This document shows positions 32,053-41,651 of a DNA stretch of 64,000 nucleotides, piece by piece. Where the stretch lies: contig JAMPAF010000004.1 of the NCBI GenBank assembly GCA_023667345.1, positions 36,378 through 100,377 of the forward strand, given 5' to 3'. The DNA comes from Clostridiales bacterium (lineage in GTDB: Bacteria > Bacillota > Clostridia > Christensenellales > Borkfalkiaceae). The notes under the pieces were generated by a model. It was not told the origin of the DNA and did not search any database. It was given only the letters and a program-made list of their open reading frames with translations. The position numbers were made by a program, and so were the translations under genes. Position 1 is the first letter of the stretch, and each line of letters starts with the position of its first letter.

Positions 32053-33237
32053 TTAAAAACCGAACAGCGAGTCGCCGCTCTTGCCCGATGAGTGGCGGCA
32101 ATTGACCCTTATGCAGAAGTCGGCGTTGCATACCTTTTTGCATTTGCCGTCCTTAATCTCGAAAATGCGTCTGCCGTTGGTGGCAATTACCGTGCCGTCC
32201 TCGGCGATATCGAAGTCGCCTATGCCGCTTTTTATCACCGTGCCGCTTTCCACCTCGACAAGCTGCCAGCTCTTCGGAATAAAGCCGAAATCGGAATCCT
32301 TTTTCGAGGCGTTCTTCTTTAATTGCTTGTCAACGTCGATAAGGTTGCCCGAAACGGCTATCTTTTTGCTGTCGTATTCTCTGCCGCGGGCGGGATTCGC
32401 GCCGCCTTCGGTTAAGCTTTTGCCCGTGAACGCGGTGACGAAGAGGTTTATAAAGCTTGCAATCGCCTGCAATATGCGCCACGGGAAGAGGAGAAATTCC
32501 ACAAAGCCGTTGTGCCGTTTTTCCTTGACGGGCGCCTTTATCGCGTACAACTTGCCGCCGTGATAAACAGGCTTGAAGTAACTGTAATCTTTGGGCGGCG
32601 CTATCTCGTCGATTGTCATAGACTGCAAATCGAGCCTGCAAATTACCGACGGCGAGTATTCGACGAACCCGCCGTGATTGTCTCTGCCCACCCCGCGCGA
32701 GGAAAAGTAGATAATATTCGCGTTTTCGGGGGAAATGAAAGGGTCGCAATCGAGCGTGTCTCCCTCGGTCACGCATTTATAGTCGCCCGTTTCCATATCG
32801 AACACGGCGATATCCGCGTTGTACCAGTTGCGCTTTACGCTCGTTGCGAGTTTGCCGTTGGTCACGTCCAGACAGCCGCCCGAGAAGGCGAGGTCGTTGG
32901 AATTTATGACGTGCGTTTCGGGCGTTTTCGGGTCGGTAAGGCATTTTTTGTAGATGCCCGACGTGGAATTTACCGTGAAGGAATAGACGACCCAATCGTC
33001 GTTCGCCGCGGGATATATGCCGCCGAACGAGCATTCTATGACGTCCGCGCCCTTCGCGCCGCGGGCGGTATCGCCGCGGAATATCGCACCGTCGCCGCCG
33101 TGCTTCCACTCGCTGTTTCGGGCGGCTCTTTCGGAATTTTCGATATACCTGTCTATGTATCCGCTCGAATATTTTTCGACCTTTTCGCCGTCGTAAACGC
33201 ACATATCGCGCCCGTCGGCATATGTGAATTTAATCAT
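32053..33237 (-). CDS. Unknown protein with beta-propeller-like repeats and a hydrophobic insert
   Basis: The 394-residue protein has no signal peptide. Residues about 60-230 read like propeller blades (DIAVFDMETGDYKCV, PFISPENANIIYFSSRG, VICRLDLQSMTIDEI). A hydrophobic module NGFVEFLLFPWRILQAIASFINLFVTAF (about 245-272) follows; it resembles the LFPFWLIWQFIKALLSLF module of 30970-31659. The C-terminal part resumes beta-rich sequence. An AAAAGG ribosome site precedes it; it lies just after tsaD on the same strand. Function unknown. Confidence 0.7.
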   Translation of the reverse strand: MIKFTYADGRDMCVYDGEKVEKYSSGYIDRYIENSERAARNSEWKHGGDGAIFRGDTARGAKGADVIECSFGGIYPAANDDWVVYSFTVNSTSGIYKKCLTDPKTPETHVINSNDLAFSGGCLDVTNGKLATSVKRNWYNADIAVFDMETGDYKCVTEGDTLDCDPFISPENANIIYFSSRGVGRDNHGGFVEYSPSVICRLDLQSMTIDEIAPPKDYSYFKPVYHGGKLYAIKAPVKEKRHNGFVEFLLFPWRILQAIASFINLFVTAFTGKSLTEGGANPARGREYDSKKIAVSGNLIDVDKQLKKNASKKDSDFGFIPKSWQLVEVESGTVIKSGIGDFDIAEDGTVIATNGRRIFEIKDGKCKKVCNADFCIRVNCRHSSGKSGDSLFGF

Positions 33238-33249
33238 TTTTTCAACCTT

Positions 33250-34290
33250 TTATTTAAGCGGAATCTGCGCCTTCGCGTTGATAGAAAGGGGCGCGAAATT
33301 GCCCGCTAAGTACTGGTTCAGCCCCTCGGAGGCTATCATTGCCGCGTTATCGGTGCAGTGCCGCTTTTCGGGAAGAATAAGCGTTATCCCCGCCGAAAGG
33401 CATGCGTTTGTAAGCTCCCGTCTTAAATAGTCGTTTGCAATTACCCCGCCGCCCGCGGTCACCGTCTGCACTTTAAGTTTGAGCGCGCACTCCACCGTCT
33501 TTTTTACGAGCGGGTCGATTGCCGCGCACTGAAACGAAGCCGCGACGTCCTCTTTTTTAACGTTCGCGCCGCGCTGTTCGGCGGTGTGCATATAGTTAAT
33601 TACCGCCGTCTTTAAGCCGCTGTACGAAAACTGCAACGCGCCCCCCGGATGCCTTACAAGCGCGGAGGGAAAGTCGATTGTTCTCCCGCCGCTCTCCGCA
33701 AGCTTTTGCACGTTGGGTCCGCCCGGATAGGGCAAGCCCAAAACCCTTGCGACCTTGTCGAAAGCCTCGCCCGCCGCGTCGTCGCACGTGCCGCCCAAAA
33801 CCTCGGCTTCGAGCTGGGATTTTGTGTGCAGAATTGCCGTGTGCCCGCCGCTTGCAAGAAGGGTTATAAAGGGCGGTTTTAACTGCGGGTTTTCAAGGTA
33901 TGCCGCCGCCATATGCCCGCGGATATGGTTTACCGCGATTAATGGTATGTTGTGCGCGTGCGCGAAAGATTTTGCAAAGGACAGCCCGACAAGCAACGCG
34001 CCTAAAAGCCCTGCGCCGTAGGTTACCGCAACCGCGTCCACTTCGTCTGCGGCTACGCCCGCCTCGCACAAAGCTTTTTTTACGACCTCGCCAATCGCGT
34101 CGGTGTGAGCGCGGCTGGCGATTTCGGGCACGACCCCGCCGTACAGCGCCTGCTCGGAAGCGGACGAAATTATGCAGTCGGAAAGTATTTGCCGACCGCG
34201 GATTACCGCGCAAGCCGTTTCGTCACAGCTCGATTCGATGCCTAATATTACGGGGTTATCCTTGATTTTGTATTCTGATAAATCGTACAT
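33250..34290 (-). CDS. tsaD: tRNA N6-adenosine threonylcarbamoyltransferase
   Basis: TsaD transfers threonylcarbamoyl to A37 of ANN-decoding tRNAs. The 346-residue protein starts with VILGIESSCDETACAV, has the metal-binding HIRGH (122-126), GALLVGLSFAKSFAH, GGHTAIL and the final CTDNAAMIA with metal-binding Asp. Full length. Its stop-start spacing with the upstream 163-residue gene is two bases, so they form one operon. Confidence 0.96.
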   Translation of the reverse strand: MYDLSEYKIKDNPVILGIESSCDETACAVIRGRQILSDCIISSASEQALYGGVVPEIASRAHTDAIGEVVKKALCEAGVAADEVDAVAVTYGAGLLGALLVGLSFAKSFAHAHNIPLIAVNHIRGHMAAAYLENPQLKPPFITLLASGGHTAILHTKSQLEAEVLGGTCDDAAGEAFDKVARVLGLPYPGGPNVQKLAESGGRTIDFPSALVRHPGGALQFSYSGLKTAVINYMHTAEQRGANVKKEDVAASFQCAAIDPLVKKTVECALKLKVQTVTAGGGVIANDYLRRELTNACLSAGITLILPEKRHCTDNAAMIASEGLNQYLAGNFAPLSINAKAQIPLK

Positions 34291-34292
34291 TT

Positions 34293-34784
34293 TTAATCCT
34301 TGCCCGCAGGTGCGTTAAAGCCGTCCGGGTCGGGGTTGGCTTTGGGTCTGGGCGACTCCTGCCTTTGAGCTTCGGGCATTCTCTGCATGGGCGCGCTTGC
34401 CACTACGGGGTGCACGGCGTCCGTACGCCTTTGCGAATACGCGGAAATTAAAAGCTCTTTCATAGAGCGGGTGAGCCCGTCTAAATATTCCTGAATTTCC
34501 GCCACGTGATATGGCGCGTAATAGCCCGCCTCCAACATAACGTTTACAAGATACTCGGTTTGGTTGAGCTGTATCATTGCGTTGGTTGCAAGGTTAATCT
34601 TAACCGCGCGCTCCTCGATATCGGCGAGCGCGGCGAGGTACGACCCCGCCTCAACGCCCGACGTGAAGAGCATATCGGCAAAAATTTTACCCTGCCTCGG
34701 GAAAATTTTTGCGCTGTAAAGCTTGATAAGTTTTTTAGCCAGCTCCGCGCTGACCTCTTTGTACGACGTTACGTATTCTTCCAT
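34293..34784 (-). CDS. Helical protein of unknown function, operon partner of tsaD
   Basis: The first 118 residues of this 163-residue protein are almost entirely helical with regular hydrophobic spacing, fitting a four-helix bundle (SAELAKKLIKLYSAK, ADMLFTSGVEAGSYLAALADIEE, LATNAMIQLNQTEYLVNVMLEAG, EIQEYLDGLTRSMKELLISAY). The rest is a polar, proline-rich tail. It recalls four-helix-bundle proteins of the S23/IVP type but lacks their SNIAEG motif. GGAAAGGA precedes the ATG. Function unknown. Confidence 0.65.
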   Translation of the reverse strand: MEEYVTSYKEVSAELAKKLIKLYSAKIFPRQGKIFADMLFTSGVEAGSYLAALADIEERAVKINLATNAMIQLNQTEYLVNVMLEAGYYAPYHVAEIQEYLDGLTRSMKELLISAYSQRRTDAVHPVVASAPMQRMPEAQRQESPRPKANPDPDGFNAPAGKD

Positions 34785-34829
34785 AATATATCCTTTCCCT
34801 CACAAGATTTTTTATATGAGGTATAATTT

Positions 34830-34955
34830 TTTATACTCCCCTCATCCGTCACCGCGTTTAGCGCGGCGACACCTTCCCCACCGAGGGGAAGGCACATTTA
34901 AGGTACAAACTTAATTCTTAATTCTTAATTCTGCATTCTAAATTCTTAATTAAAT
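34830..34955. repeat. Covarying-hairpin repeat unit
   Basis: This single reversed unit has variable stem CCGCG/CGCGG (34852-34866), then the CCTTCCCC...GGGGAAGG arm and TTAATTC runs up to the prfB stop. Confidence 0.75.
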
Positions 34956-36056
34956 TCACACCGTCTTTTTCAGATAGTCGATTATAAAGCCCTGTATATC
35001 GCCGTCCATAACCGCCTGAATATTGGTGTTTTCATACCCCGTGCGGTGGTCCTTTGCAAGCGTGTACGGACAGAATACGTACGAGCGTATCTGACTGCCC
35101 CACTCAATTTTTTTAATCTCGCCCTTAATCTCCGCGTCCGCCGCTTCCCTTTCGGCAATCTGCCGTTCGATAAGCTTTGCGCGGAGGTACTGGAACGCCA
35201 TTTCCTTATTCTGAAGCTGGCTTCTCTCGTTCTGGCAGGTTACCACAATGCCCGTGGGGAAGTGGGTTATGCGGATTGCCGTTTCGGTCTTGTTGACCTT
35301 CTGTCCGCCCGCGCCCGAGGAACGGTACACGTCTATTCTTATATCCTCGTCGCGGATTTCCACCTCGCCAGCGTCGTCAACCTCGGGCATAACTTCGAGC
35401 GACGCGAACGACGTGTGCCGCCTTTTGTTGCTGTCGAACGGGGATATGCGCACAAGCCTGTGCACGCCCTTTTCCGCCTTTAAAAAGCCGTACGCGTTTT
35501 CGCCGTCCACCTTGAACGACACCGACTTAATACCCGCCTCGTCGCCGCTCTCCATATCGAGTTCGGTGACCTTGAAGCCCGCTTTTTCGCAGTAGCGAAG
35601 GTACATGCGGTACAGCATCTGCGTCCAGTCGCAAGCCTCGGTACCGCCCGCGCCCGAGTGCAGGTTCAAAATGGCGTTGTTGGCGTCGTACTTGCCCTTT
35701 AAGAGCGCGCGGATACGCATGTCGTCGATGTCCTCTTCGGCGGCGGAAATCATAGCTTCGAGCTCGGGAATAAGACTTTCGTCGTCGGCTTCCTCGATGA
35801 GGTCGACGAACGCAAGCGCGTCGGCAAGGGCGCACCTGCCCTTTTCGTAAGATGCTATTTTGTTTTCTATCGAGGATATTTCGCGCCCGACCTGCTTTGA
35901 TTTTTCCAAATCCTGCCACACCTCGGGCTTTTCCTGCTCGGCTTTAAAGTACGCGAGTTTTTCGCCCAGATTGTCGATATCGAGCGCATATTTTGCTTCG
36001 GCAAGCGTTTCCGAAAGCGATTTTAATCTTAATCTGTAATCGTCTGCTTTAAACAT
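34956..36056 (-). CDS. prfB: Peptide chain release factor 2, no programmed frameshift
   Basis: RF2 terminates translation at UGA and UAA. The 366-residue protein has the SPF anticodon-like tripeptide (205-207), the catalytic GGQ (250-252), and the N-terminal helical domain. The whole gene, including the N-terminal region where many bacteria require a +1 frameshift, is one open frame, so autoregulatory frameshifting is absent. AAGGA precedes the ATG. Confidence 0.96.
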   Translation of the reverse strand: MFKADDYRLRLKSLSETLAEAKYALDIDNLGEKLAYFKAEQEKPEVWQDLEKSKQVGREISSIENKIASYEKGRCALADALAFVDLIEEADDESLIPELEAMISAAEEDIDDMRIRALLKGKYDANNAILNLHSGAGGTEACDWTQMLYRMYLRYCEKAGFKVTELDMESGDEAGIKSVSFKVDGENAYGFLKAEKGVHRLVRISPFDSNKRRHTSFASLEVMPEVDDAGEVEIRDEDIRIDVYRSSGAGGQKVNKTETAIRITHFPTGIVVTCQNERSQLQNKEMAFQYLRAKLIERQIAEREAADAEIKGEIKKIEWGSQIRSYVFCPYTLAKDHRTGYENTNIQAVMDGDIQGFIIDYLKKTV

Positions 36057-36084
36057 AGTTGTCCTTGCAACGTTAATATTTTTT

Positions 36085-36209
36085 AATGCGAAATTGTAAT
36101 TAAGAATTTAGAATGTAGAATGCAGAATGAAGGTCGAATTATTTTAAATTATTTTTCCTTAGCATCATTCTTAATTCTTAATTCTTAATTCTTAATTCTA
36201 CATTAATAA
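36085..36209. repeat. AATTC/AGAAT microrepeat between secA and prfB
   Basis: TTAAGAATTTAGAATGTAGAATGCAGAAT-type and TTAATTCTTAATTC-type runs fill the gap. No hairpin unit is present. Confidence 0.55.
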
Positions 36210-39062
36210 TCACTTTTTCGGTCTGTGAATCTGCGTGCCTTCTGGTACGAAATTTCCTTTATCGTCAATCGGCTTGGGGGGCTCGGCAACGGGCGAGGGC
36301 TTCTGCGCCGCTTGCTGCACGGGTTGCGCGGGCGTCTGCGCGGGTTGCTGTGCGGGAGCCTGCGCCGCGCGGTTGAACATATTTGCGGGCATACGCACTA
36401 TTCTGCCCTTTAAAAGGCGGGTGATAGTCGTCGTCTGAATACGGTCTATCATCTCGTCGAACATTTCGTGCCCCTCTTCCTTATAGGCGATAACGGGGTC
36501 TTGCTGTGCATAGCCGCGAAGTCCTATACCCTTTCTGAGCTGGTCCATAGCGTCGATATGGTCTACCCAGTATCTGTCTACGGCGCGAAGAAGCTCGTCG
36601 CGCTCTATCTGATAGAAGTCCACCTGACCGTTGGTGTCCCTTGCAATGTTTTCTATCTTTTCCTCGTACGACCTGGTTACTTCCTTGCAAATCTTGTGAA
36701 TTGCCGCGTCGTAGTCCCAGCGGTTGAGCATTTCGGGCGTTATCTCGAACGTGCACTCGTCGGGGTAAACCTTCTGCTTTAACGCATCGTTCAGCGCCGC
36801 GCCGTCCCACTGCTCGGGCATTGCGTCGGTGTTTACCGTTTCGTTTACAACCTTTTCAACGTAGTCGGGGATATATTTTAAAATCTGCTCGTGCACGTTG
36901 CCGCCGCGGAGTACGTTCAGTCTTTCGGCGTATATGAGTTTACGCTGTTCGTTCATTACCTCGTCGTATTGAAGCGTGTGCTTACGCATACCGAAGTTGC
37001 GCCCCTCGATTGCCCTCTGCGCATTTTCTATCGAGCGGGAGAGCATTTTTGATTGCAGACAGTCGTCCTCGTCCATGAGCGAGGTGTAAATGCTCTTCAA
37101 CCTTTCGCCGCCGAACCTCTTTGCCAAATCGTCTTCGAGCGAAATGAAGAACACGGACGCGCCCACGTCGCCCTGTCTGCCCGCACGGCCGCGGAGCTGG
37201 TTGTCTATTCGGCGGGATTCGTGCCGCTCGGTGCCGAGTATGCACAAGCCGCCCGCCGCGATAACTTTTTCCTTTTCCGCGTCCGTTTCGGCTTTGTACA
37301 TAGCGTACAGCTCGGCATATCTGTCGCGCGCGGTCTGCTCTTCGGGGGTGAACTCTCTGTCGGCGTAAGAGATTGCTATCTCTATCATATCGTGGTCGTA
37401 GCCCTCTTCGCGCATGCGCTTTTTGGCGAGGTACTCGGGGTTGCCGCCGAGCAGAATATCGGTGCCGCGCCCCGCCATGTTGGTGGCGATGGTTACCGCG
37501 CCGTATCTGCCCGCCTGCGCAACTATCTCCGCCTCGCGCTCGTGGTTCTTTGCGTTTAATATGTTGTGCTTTACGCCGTTGCGGCGAAGAAGCCTTGAAA
37601 TCTCTTCCGACTTTTCGACGGTTACCGTACCTATAAGCACGGGCTGACCCTCTTCGTGACGCTTGGTGACCTCTTCTACGATTGCCTTTTTCTTGCTTTC
37701 GACGGTTGCAAAAATCGCGTCGGGCGAGTCTATTCTCTGCACGGGGCGGTTGGTGGGGATAACCACGACGTCGAGCGAGTATATCGTGCGGAATTCCGCT
37801 TCCTCGGTCTTAGCCGTACCGGTCATGCCCGAAAGCTTTTTATAGAGGCGGAAATAGTTCTGGAAGGTAACCGTTGCCTGCGTCTTGTTCTCTTCGCGCA
37901 CCTTTACGTGTTCCTTTGCCTCGATTGCCTGATGCAAGCCGTCCGAGTAGCGTCTGCCCACCATTATACGACCGGTGAACTCGTCGACAATCATAATCTC
38001 GCCGTCGGCGGTTACGATATAGCTTTCGTCGCGGGCGAACAGCTCGTGCGCCTTTAACGCCTGCTGTATGTGGTGGTTCAAGTCGGCGTTTTCGATGTCG
38101 CCCAAATTTTTGATATTGAAAAATCTTTCAGCCTTTGCCGCGCCGAGCTCGGTTATCGTTACCGACTTGTCCTGTCTGTCGATAATGTAGTCCCATGTTT
38201 CCATATCCTTGCGGATAGCCTCTAACTTGCGGTTGACCTCTTCCTCTTCCTCGGTGAGCTGCTGGTTTTTCTTCTTTTTTAAGGGAGCCTTGTTCTCCGC
38301 TTCCTTTTTATCGTCGTCGAAGCCGCCGTGAAGGGTGCGAACAAATCTGTCAACCTGCTCGTAAAGCTTGCTGCTCTCGCCGCCTCTGCCCGAAATGATA
38401 AGCGGGGTTCTCGCCTCGTCTATCAAGATTGAGTCGACCTCGTCGATTATGCAGTAGTTTAGCTCGCGCTGAACCATTGCGGGGATAGAGGTCTTTAAAT
38501 TGTCGCGAAGATAATCGAAGCCGAGCTCGTTGTTGGTCGCGTATAAAATGTCGCAGTTGTATGCCTTTTTCTTTTCGTTGTCGTCCATACCGGGCACGAC
38601 TACGCCCACGGTGAGCCCCATAAATTTATGGACCTTGCCCATCCACTCGGCGTCGCGCTTTGCGAGGTAGTCGTTGACGGTGACGATATGCACGCCGCCC
38701 CCCGAGAGCGCGTTTAAATAGGCGGGAAGGGTCGAAACGAGGGTCTTGCCTTCGCCCGTTCTCATCTCGGCGATACGCCCCTGATGCAGACAGATGCCGC
38801 CTATAATCTGCACGTGGAAATGCTTCATTTTCAAAACGCGCCAGCTTGCCTCCCTTAAAGCCGCGAACGCGTCGAACATAATGTCGTCGAGCGTTTCACC
38901 GTTTTTAAGCCTTTCCTTTAAAATGCCCGTCTGGCTTTTGAGCTCTTCATCGCTCATTGCGGAATACTTAGGCTCTAAATCTTCCACTTTTTTTGCAAGC
39001 TTGTCCAATTTTTTTACCGCTTTGCGGCTGTCGGAATTGGATAAAAAGTTAAGCAAACCCAT
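36210..39062 (-). CDS. secA: Preprotein translocase ATPase SecA
   Basis: SecA drives secretion through SecYEG. The 950-residue protein has Walker A GEGKT (103-107), DEVDSILIDEARTPLIISG, TNMAGRGTDI and IGTVTVEKSEEISR. Between about residues 255 and 290 there is a lysine/glutamate-rich insert (DDKKEAENKAPLKKKKNQQ). The C-terminal tail is rich in A, Q and P and lacks the CxCx8CH zinc motif that binds SecB. GGGAG precedes the ATG. Confidence 0.97.
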   Translation of the reverse strand: MGLLNFLSNSDSRKAVKKLDKLAKKVEDLEPKYSAMSDEELKSQTGILKERLKNGETLDDIMFDAFAALREASWRVLKMKHFHVQIIGGICLHQGRIAEMRTGEGKTLVSTLPAYLNALSGGGVHIVTVNDYLAKRDAEWMGKVHKFMGLTVGVVVPGMDDNEKKKAYNCDILYATNNELGFDYLRDNLKTSIPAMVQRELNYCIIDEVDSILIDEARTPLIISGRGGESSKLYEQVDRFVRTLHGGFDDDKKEAENKAPLKKKKNQQLTEEEEEVNRKLEAIRKDMETWDYIIDRQDKSVTITELGAAKAERFFNIKNLGDIENADLNHHIQQALKAHELFARDESYIVTADGEIMIVDEFTGRIMVGRRYSDGLHQAIEAKEHVKVREENKTQATVTFQNYFRLYKKLSGMTGTAKTEEAEFRTIYSLDVVVIPTNRPVQRIDSPDAIFATVESKKKAIVEEVTKRHEEGQPVLIGTVTVEKSEEISRLLRRNGVKHNILNAKNHEREAEIVAQAGRYGAVTIATNMAGRGTDILLGGNPEYLAKKRMREEGYDHDMIEIAISYADREFTPEEQTARDRYAELYAMYKAETDAEKEKVIAAGGLCILGTERHESRRIDNQLRGRAGRQGDVGASVFFISLEDDLAKRFGGERLKSIYTSLMDEDDCLQSKMLSRSIENAQRAIEGRNFGMRKHTLQYDEVMNEQRKLIYAERLNVLRGGNVHEQILKYIPDYVEKVVNETVNTDAMPEQWDGAALNDALKQKVYPDECTFEITPEMLNRWDYDAAIHKICKEVTRSYEEKIENIARDTNGQVDFYQIERDELLRAVDRYWVDHIDAMDQLRKGIGLRGYAQQDPVIAYKEEGHEMFDEMIDRIQTTTITRLLKGRIVRMPANMFNRAAQAPAQQPAQTPAQPVQQAAQKPSPVAEPPKPIDDKGNFVPEGTQIHRPKK

Positions 39063-39074
39063 TTTTTAAAAACT

Positions 39075-39400
39075 CCCTGTCTTTGTTAAATGCGTAATTC
39101 GGAATGCGGAATGCGTAATTGATTACCTTTACCCGCTTGCGCGGTAGTTTCCTCTTTAAACGCTAACGCGTTGAAAGAAGACACCGAGTTTGCGGTCAAA
39201 GTAATCAACCTCTATCCCCTCTTCGAGGTACTTTCCCCTTCAAAGGGGAAAGCAAGACGCTCTTCACCTTAATCTCGCCTTCCACTTTGAAGGGGAAGGT
39301 GTCGCCGCGCTTAACGCGGTGACGAAAGAGGTTGATGCTTTTCACCTTATAAATTCCGCATTACGAATTCTTAATTCCGAATTGTTTTAGTCCATTTAAA
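39075..39400. repeat. Repeat cluster upstream of secA
   Basis: The sequence shows an AATTC run, a CCTCTATCCCC...GAGG unit, a CTTTCCCCTTCAAAGGGGAAAG palindrome (39227-39249) and a CCTTCCACTTTGAAGG...GGAAGG arm, with variable stem CCGCG/CGCGG (39305-39319). No gene is seen. Confidence 0.75.
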
Positions 39401-39503
39401 ATTATACTATATTCCGACCTTTAAGTAAAAGCGTTTTTTTGATAAAATTGTAAGTTTTTATATAAATATAAAACTTCCCCGCAAAAAACGGAACAAAATA
39501 TTA

Positions 39504-39534
39504 GCCGCGCGCGATTTAGAAAATCGCGCGCGGC
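39504..39534 (-). terminator. Terminator after adenine deaminase
   Basis: A 14-bp GC-rich stem (GCCGCGCGCGATTT with AAATCGCGCGCGGC, loop AGA) lies 43 bp past the adenine deaminase stop. The U-tract is interrupted. Confidence 0.65.
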
Positions 39535-39576
39535 ATACTCTTTTACGCTAATTCCGAATTCCGAATTCCGAATTTC

Positions 39577-41292
39577 CTACGCGTTTATATCGGTAAACGC
39601 GAATTTGTCTACGTCGAACAAGCCCGTATCCAAAAGCTTTAAGTGCGGAATTACCCCCAGCGAGAGAAACGCGAGCGAAAGGTACGCGTCCAAATCCTGC
39701 CTTACGCCCATAACGTACGCGCGGGCGTACACCTTTTCGCTTGCCGCGACGAACGCCGCCGGGTCGTCCGACGACATTAAGCCGCCGATATCGAGGGGCA
39801 CGCTCAACATTTCGTCTGCCTTTCTGTCGTATATAGCCATGCCGCCGCCTATGCGCGCGAGCTCGTGACAAAGCTTTGCCATACTGCGGTTGTCGTCGCC
39901 CACTACTACCATATTGTGCGAGTCGTGCGCGACGGTCAGCCCCACCGCGCCGCCGTAAAAGCCGTAGCCCTTTAAAAGCCCCAGCCCTATGTTGCCGTTT
40001 TTTCCGTGCCTTTCCACCACCGCAAGCTTTAATATCTGCATGCTGTCTATGCTGACGTCGCCGTTCAGCGAGGGGATTTCGACAGCCTCGCACCCCGTAA
40101 CCAAACTGCCGCCCGCCAACGTAATCACCTTTGCACGCTTGCCCGTGAGCGCGATTTTAAAGTCGTCCGCGGTGACCGTCTTTATATGCACCGTGTCCTT
40201 AACGAATTCAGGCAGATATTTTTCGCTTATATCGAAGAGGGGTTTGCCGCCCTCCGCCACGAGCTTTCCTTCCTTGAACACGTGCGTCACGTTGAAGCTT
40301 TGCAAATCGTCCACAACCGCGATATCGGCAAAATAGCCGGGAGCTATCGCGCCGCGCCCCTTTAAATTGTAGCACTCGGCGGCGTTCAGCGTTGCGATTG
40401 TCACCGCCTTTATAGGGTCGAGCCCCTCCGCTACCGCCGTGCGAAGAGCGTCGTCGATATGCCCGAATTCGGCTATGTCCGAGGCGTGTCTGTCGTCCGT
40501 GCAGAATAAAAATCTGCGCACGTTTTTCGCGTTTAACGCCTTTACGTTTGCTTGCAGATTGCGCGCCGACGAGCCGTGCCTGAGCATAACATACATGCCC
40601 TTCGAGAGCTTTTCTTCAATCTCTTTTTTGCCCTCGCACTCGTGGTCGGTGGTAACGCCGCCGCAGAGGTACGCGTTGAGTTTTTTGCCGCTGAGCGCGG
40701 GCGCGTGACCGTCGATTATCTTGCCCGCGGCTTGCGCCGCTTCGAGCTTTTTCAAAGCCTCGCTATCGCCCGAAACGACCGCGGGATAATTCATAAATTC
40801 GCCGAGCCCGAAGAAGGCGCCGTCGGCGATTAGTCGCTCGGTATCCTCCGCCGAAAGGCTCGCTCCGCTCGTTTCGAACGGGGTTGCGGGCACGCACGAG
40901 GGCAGCATTAATCTGACGTCAAGCGGGGTGTTTTTCGCCGCCTCCGCAATATACCTCGCGCCGTCCTCGCCGCACACGTTGACAATCTCGTGCGGGTCGG
41001 CAATGACCGTGGTCGTGCCGCGGGGAACGATAAGCGAGGCGAACCCCTCGGGGGAAAGCTTGCTGCTTTCGATATGCACGTGAGCGTCAATAAAGCCGGG
41101 CAGAATAACCTTTCCGTTTAAATCGTAAATCTGCTTTGCGCGGTACTTGCCTATGCCGACTATTCTGTCGTCTTTTATGGCGATATCGCCCTTTCGGATT
41201 TTGCCGCAGAACACGTCGACAAAGCGCGCGTTTTTAAGCACGATATCGCATTGGTTGCGGGATATTGCCGCGTCAATGTAAGTTTTAATCAT
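39577..41292 (-). CDS. ade: Adenine deaminase
   Basis: This amidohydrolase converts adenine to hypoxanthine and ammonia for purine salvage. The 571-residue protein has the metal motif DAHVHIESS (about 70-78), DPHEIVNVCG, the LPSCVPATPFE block, DGHAP, TTDHEC and CTDDRHASD with the catalytic Asp; the C-terminal domain contains VAHDSHNMVVVG and GGMAIYD. Full length. An AGGAGATAGGA site precedes the ATG. It is flanked by repeats and appears monocistronic. Confidence 0.94.
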   Translation of the reverse strand: MIKTYIDAAISRNQCDIVLKNARFVDVFCGKIRKGDIAIKDDRIVGIGKYRAKQIYDLNGKVILPGFIDAHVHIESSKLSPEGFASLIVPRGTTTVIADPHEIVNVCGEDGARYIAEAAKNTPLDVRLMLPSCVPATPFETSGASLSAEDTERLIADGAFFGLGEFMNYPAVVSGDSEALKKLEAAQAAGKIIDGHAPALSGKKLNAYLCGGVTTDHECEGKKEIEEKLSKGMYVMLRHGSSARNLQANVKALNAKNVRRFLFCTDDRHASDIAEFGHIDDALRTAVAEGLDPIKAVTIATLNAAECYNLKGRGAIAPGYFADIAVVDDLQSFNVTHVFKEGKLVAEGGKPLFDISEKYLPEFVKDTVHIKTVTADDFKIALTGKRAKVITLAGGSLVTGCEAVEIPSLNGDVSIDSMQILKLAVVERHGKNGNIGLGLLKGYGFYGGAVGLTVAHDSHNMVVVGDDNRSMAKLCHELARIGGGMAIYDRKADEMLSVPLDIGGLMSSDDPAAFVAASEKVYARAYVMGVRQDLDAYLSLAFLSLGVIPHLKLLDTGLFDVDKFAFTDINA

Positions 41293-41651
41293 AAATTTAT
41301 CCTATCTCCTCTCCTTGCCTTCCACCTTAATAAAGGGGGAAGGTGGCACCGTAGGTGACGGATGAGGGTTGTGTAAATTACTACCTTATTGTCATTCTGA
41401 GCCGCCGCTTGCGGCGTGTCGAAGAATCCGACACGTTAACCGAGTTAGCCTCATTTAAAGAGCTTTACTCGTTAAACCAACCAGATGTTTCGACTACGCT
41501 ATCGCTTCGCTCAACATGACAGCGGTCAAAAGTAACCTTATCCCTCATCACCCGCTACGCGGGAGCTTCCCCCTTATACAAAAGGTGGAAGCCAAGTTTA
41601 AGGTGATAATTCTTAATTCTTAATTCTTAATTCTGAATTCTCAATTCTTAA
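41293..41651. repeat. Repeat cluster between adenine deaminase and topoisomerase IV
   Basis: Contents: a unit with variable stem CACC/GGTG (41347-41357), a GTCATTCTGAG...GTCGAAGAATCC module (41391-41430) and its partner (41487-41520), a reversed unit with CCCGC/GCGGG (from 41547), then TTAATTC runs. No gene is seen. Confidence 0.7.

Noticed and set aside
32512-33309. A 265-codon open frame on the plus strand opposite the beta-propeller gene
   Set aside because: It is the antisense shadow of a GC-rich coding region, has no ribosome site and runs across the gap into tsaD.
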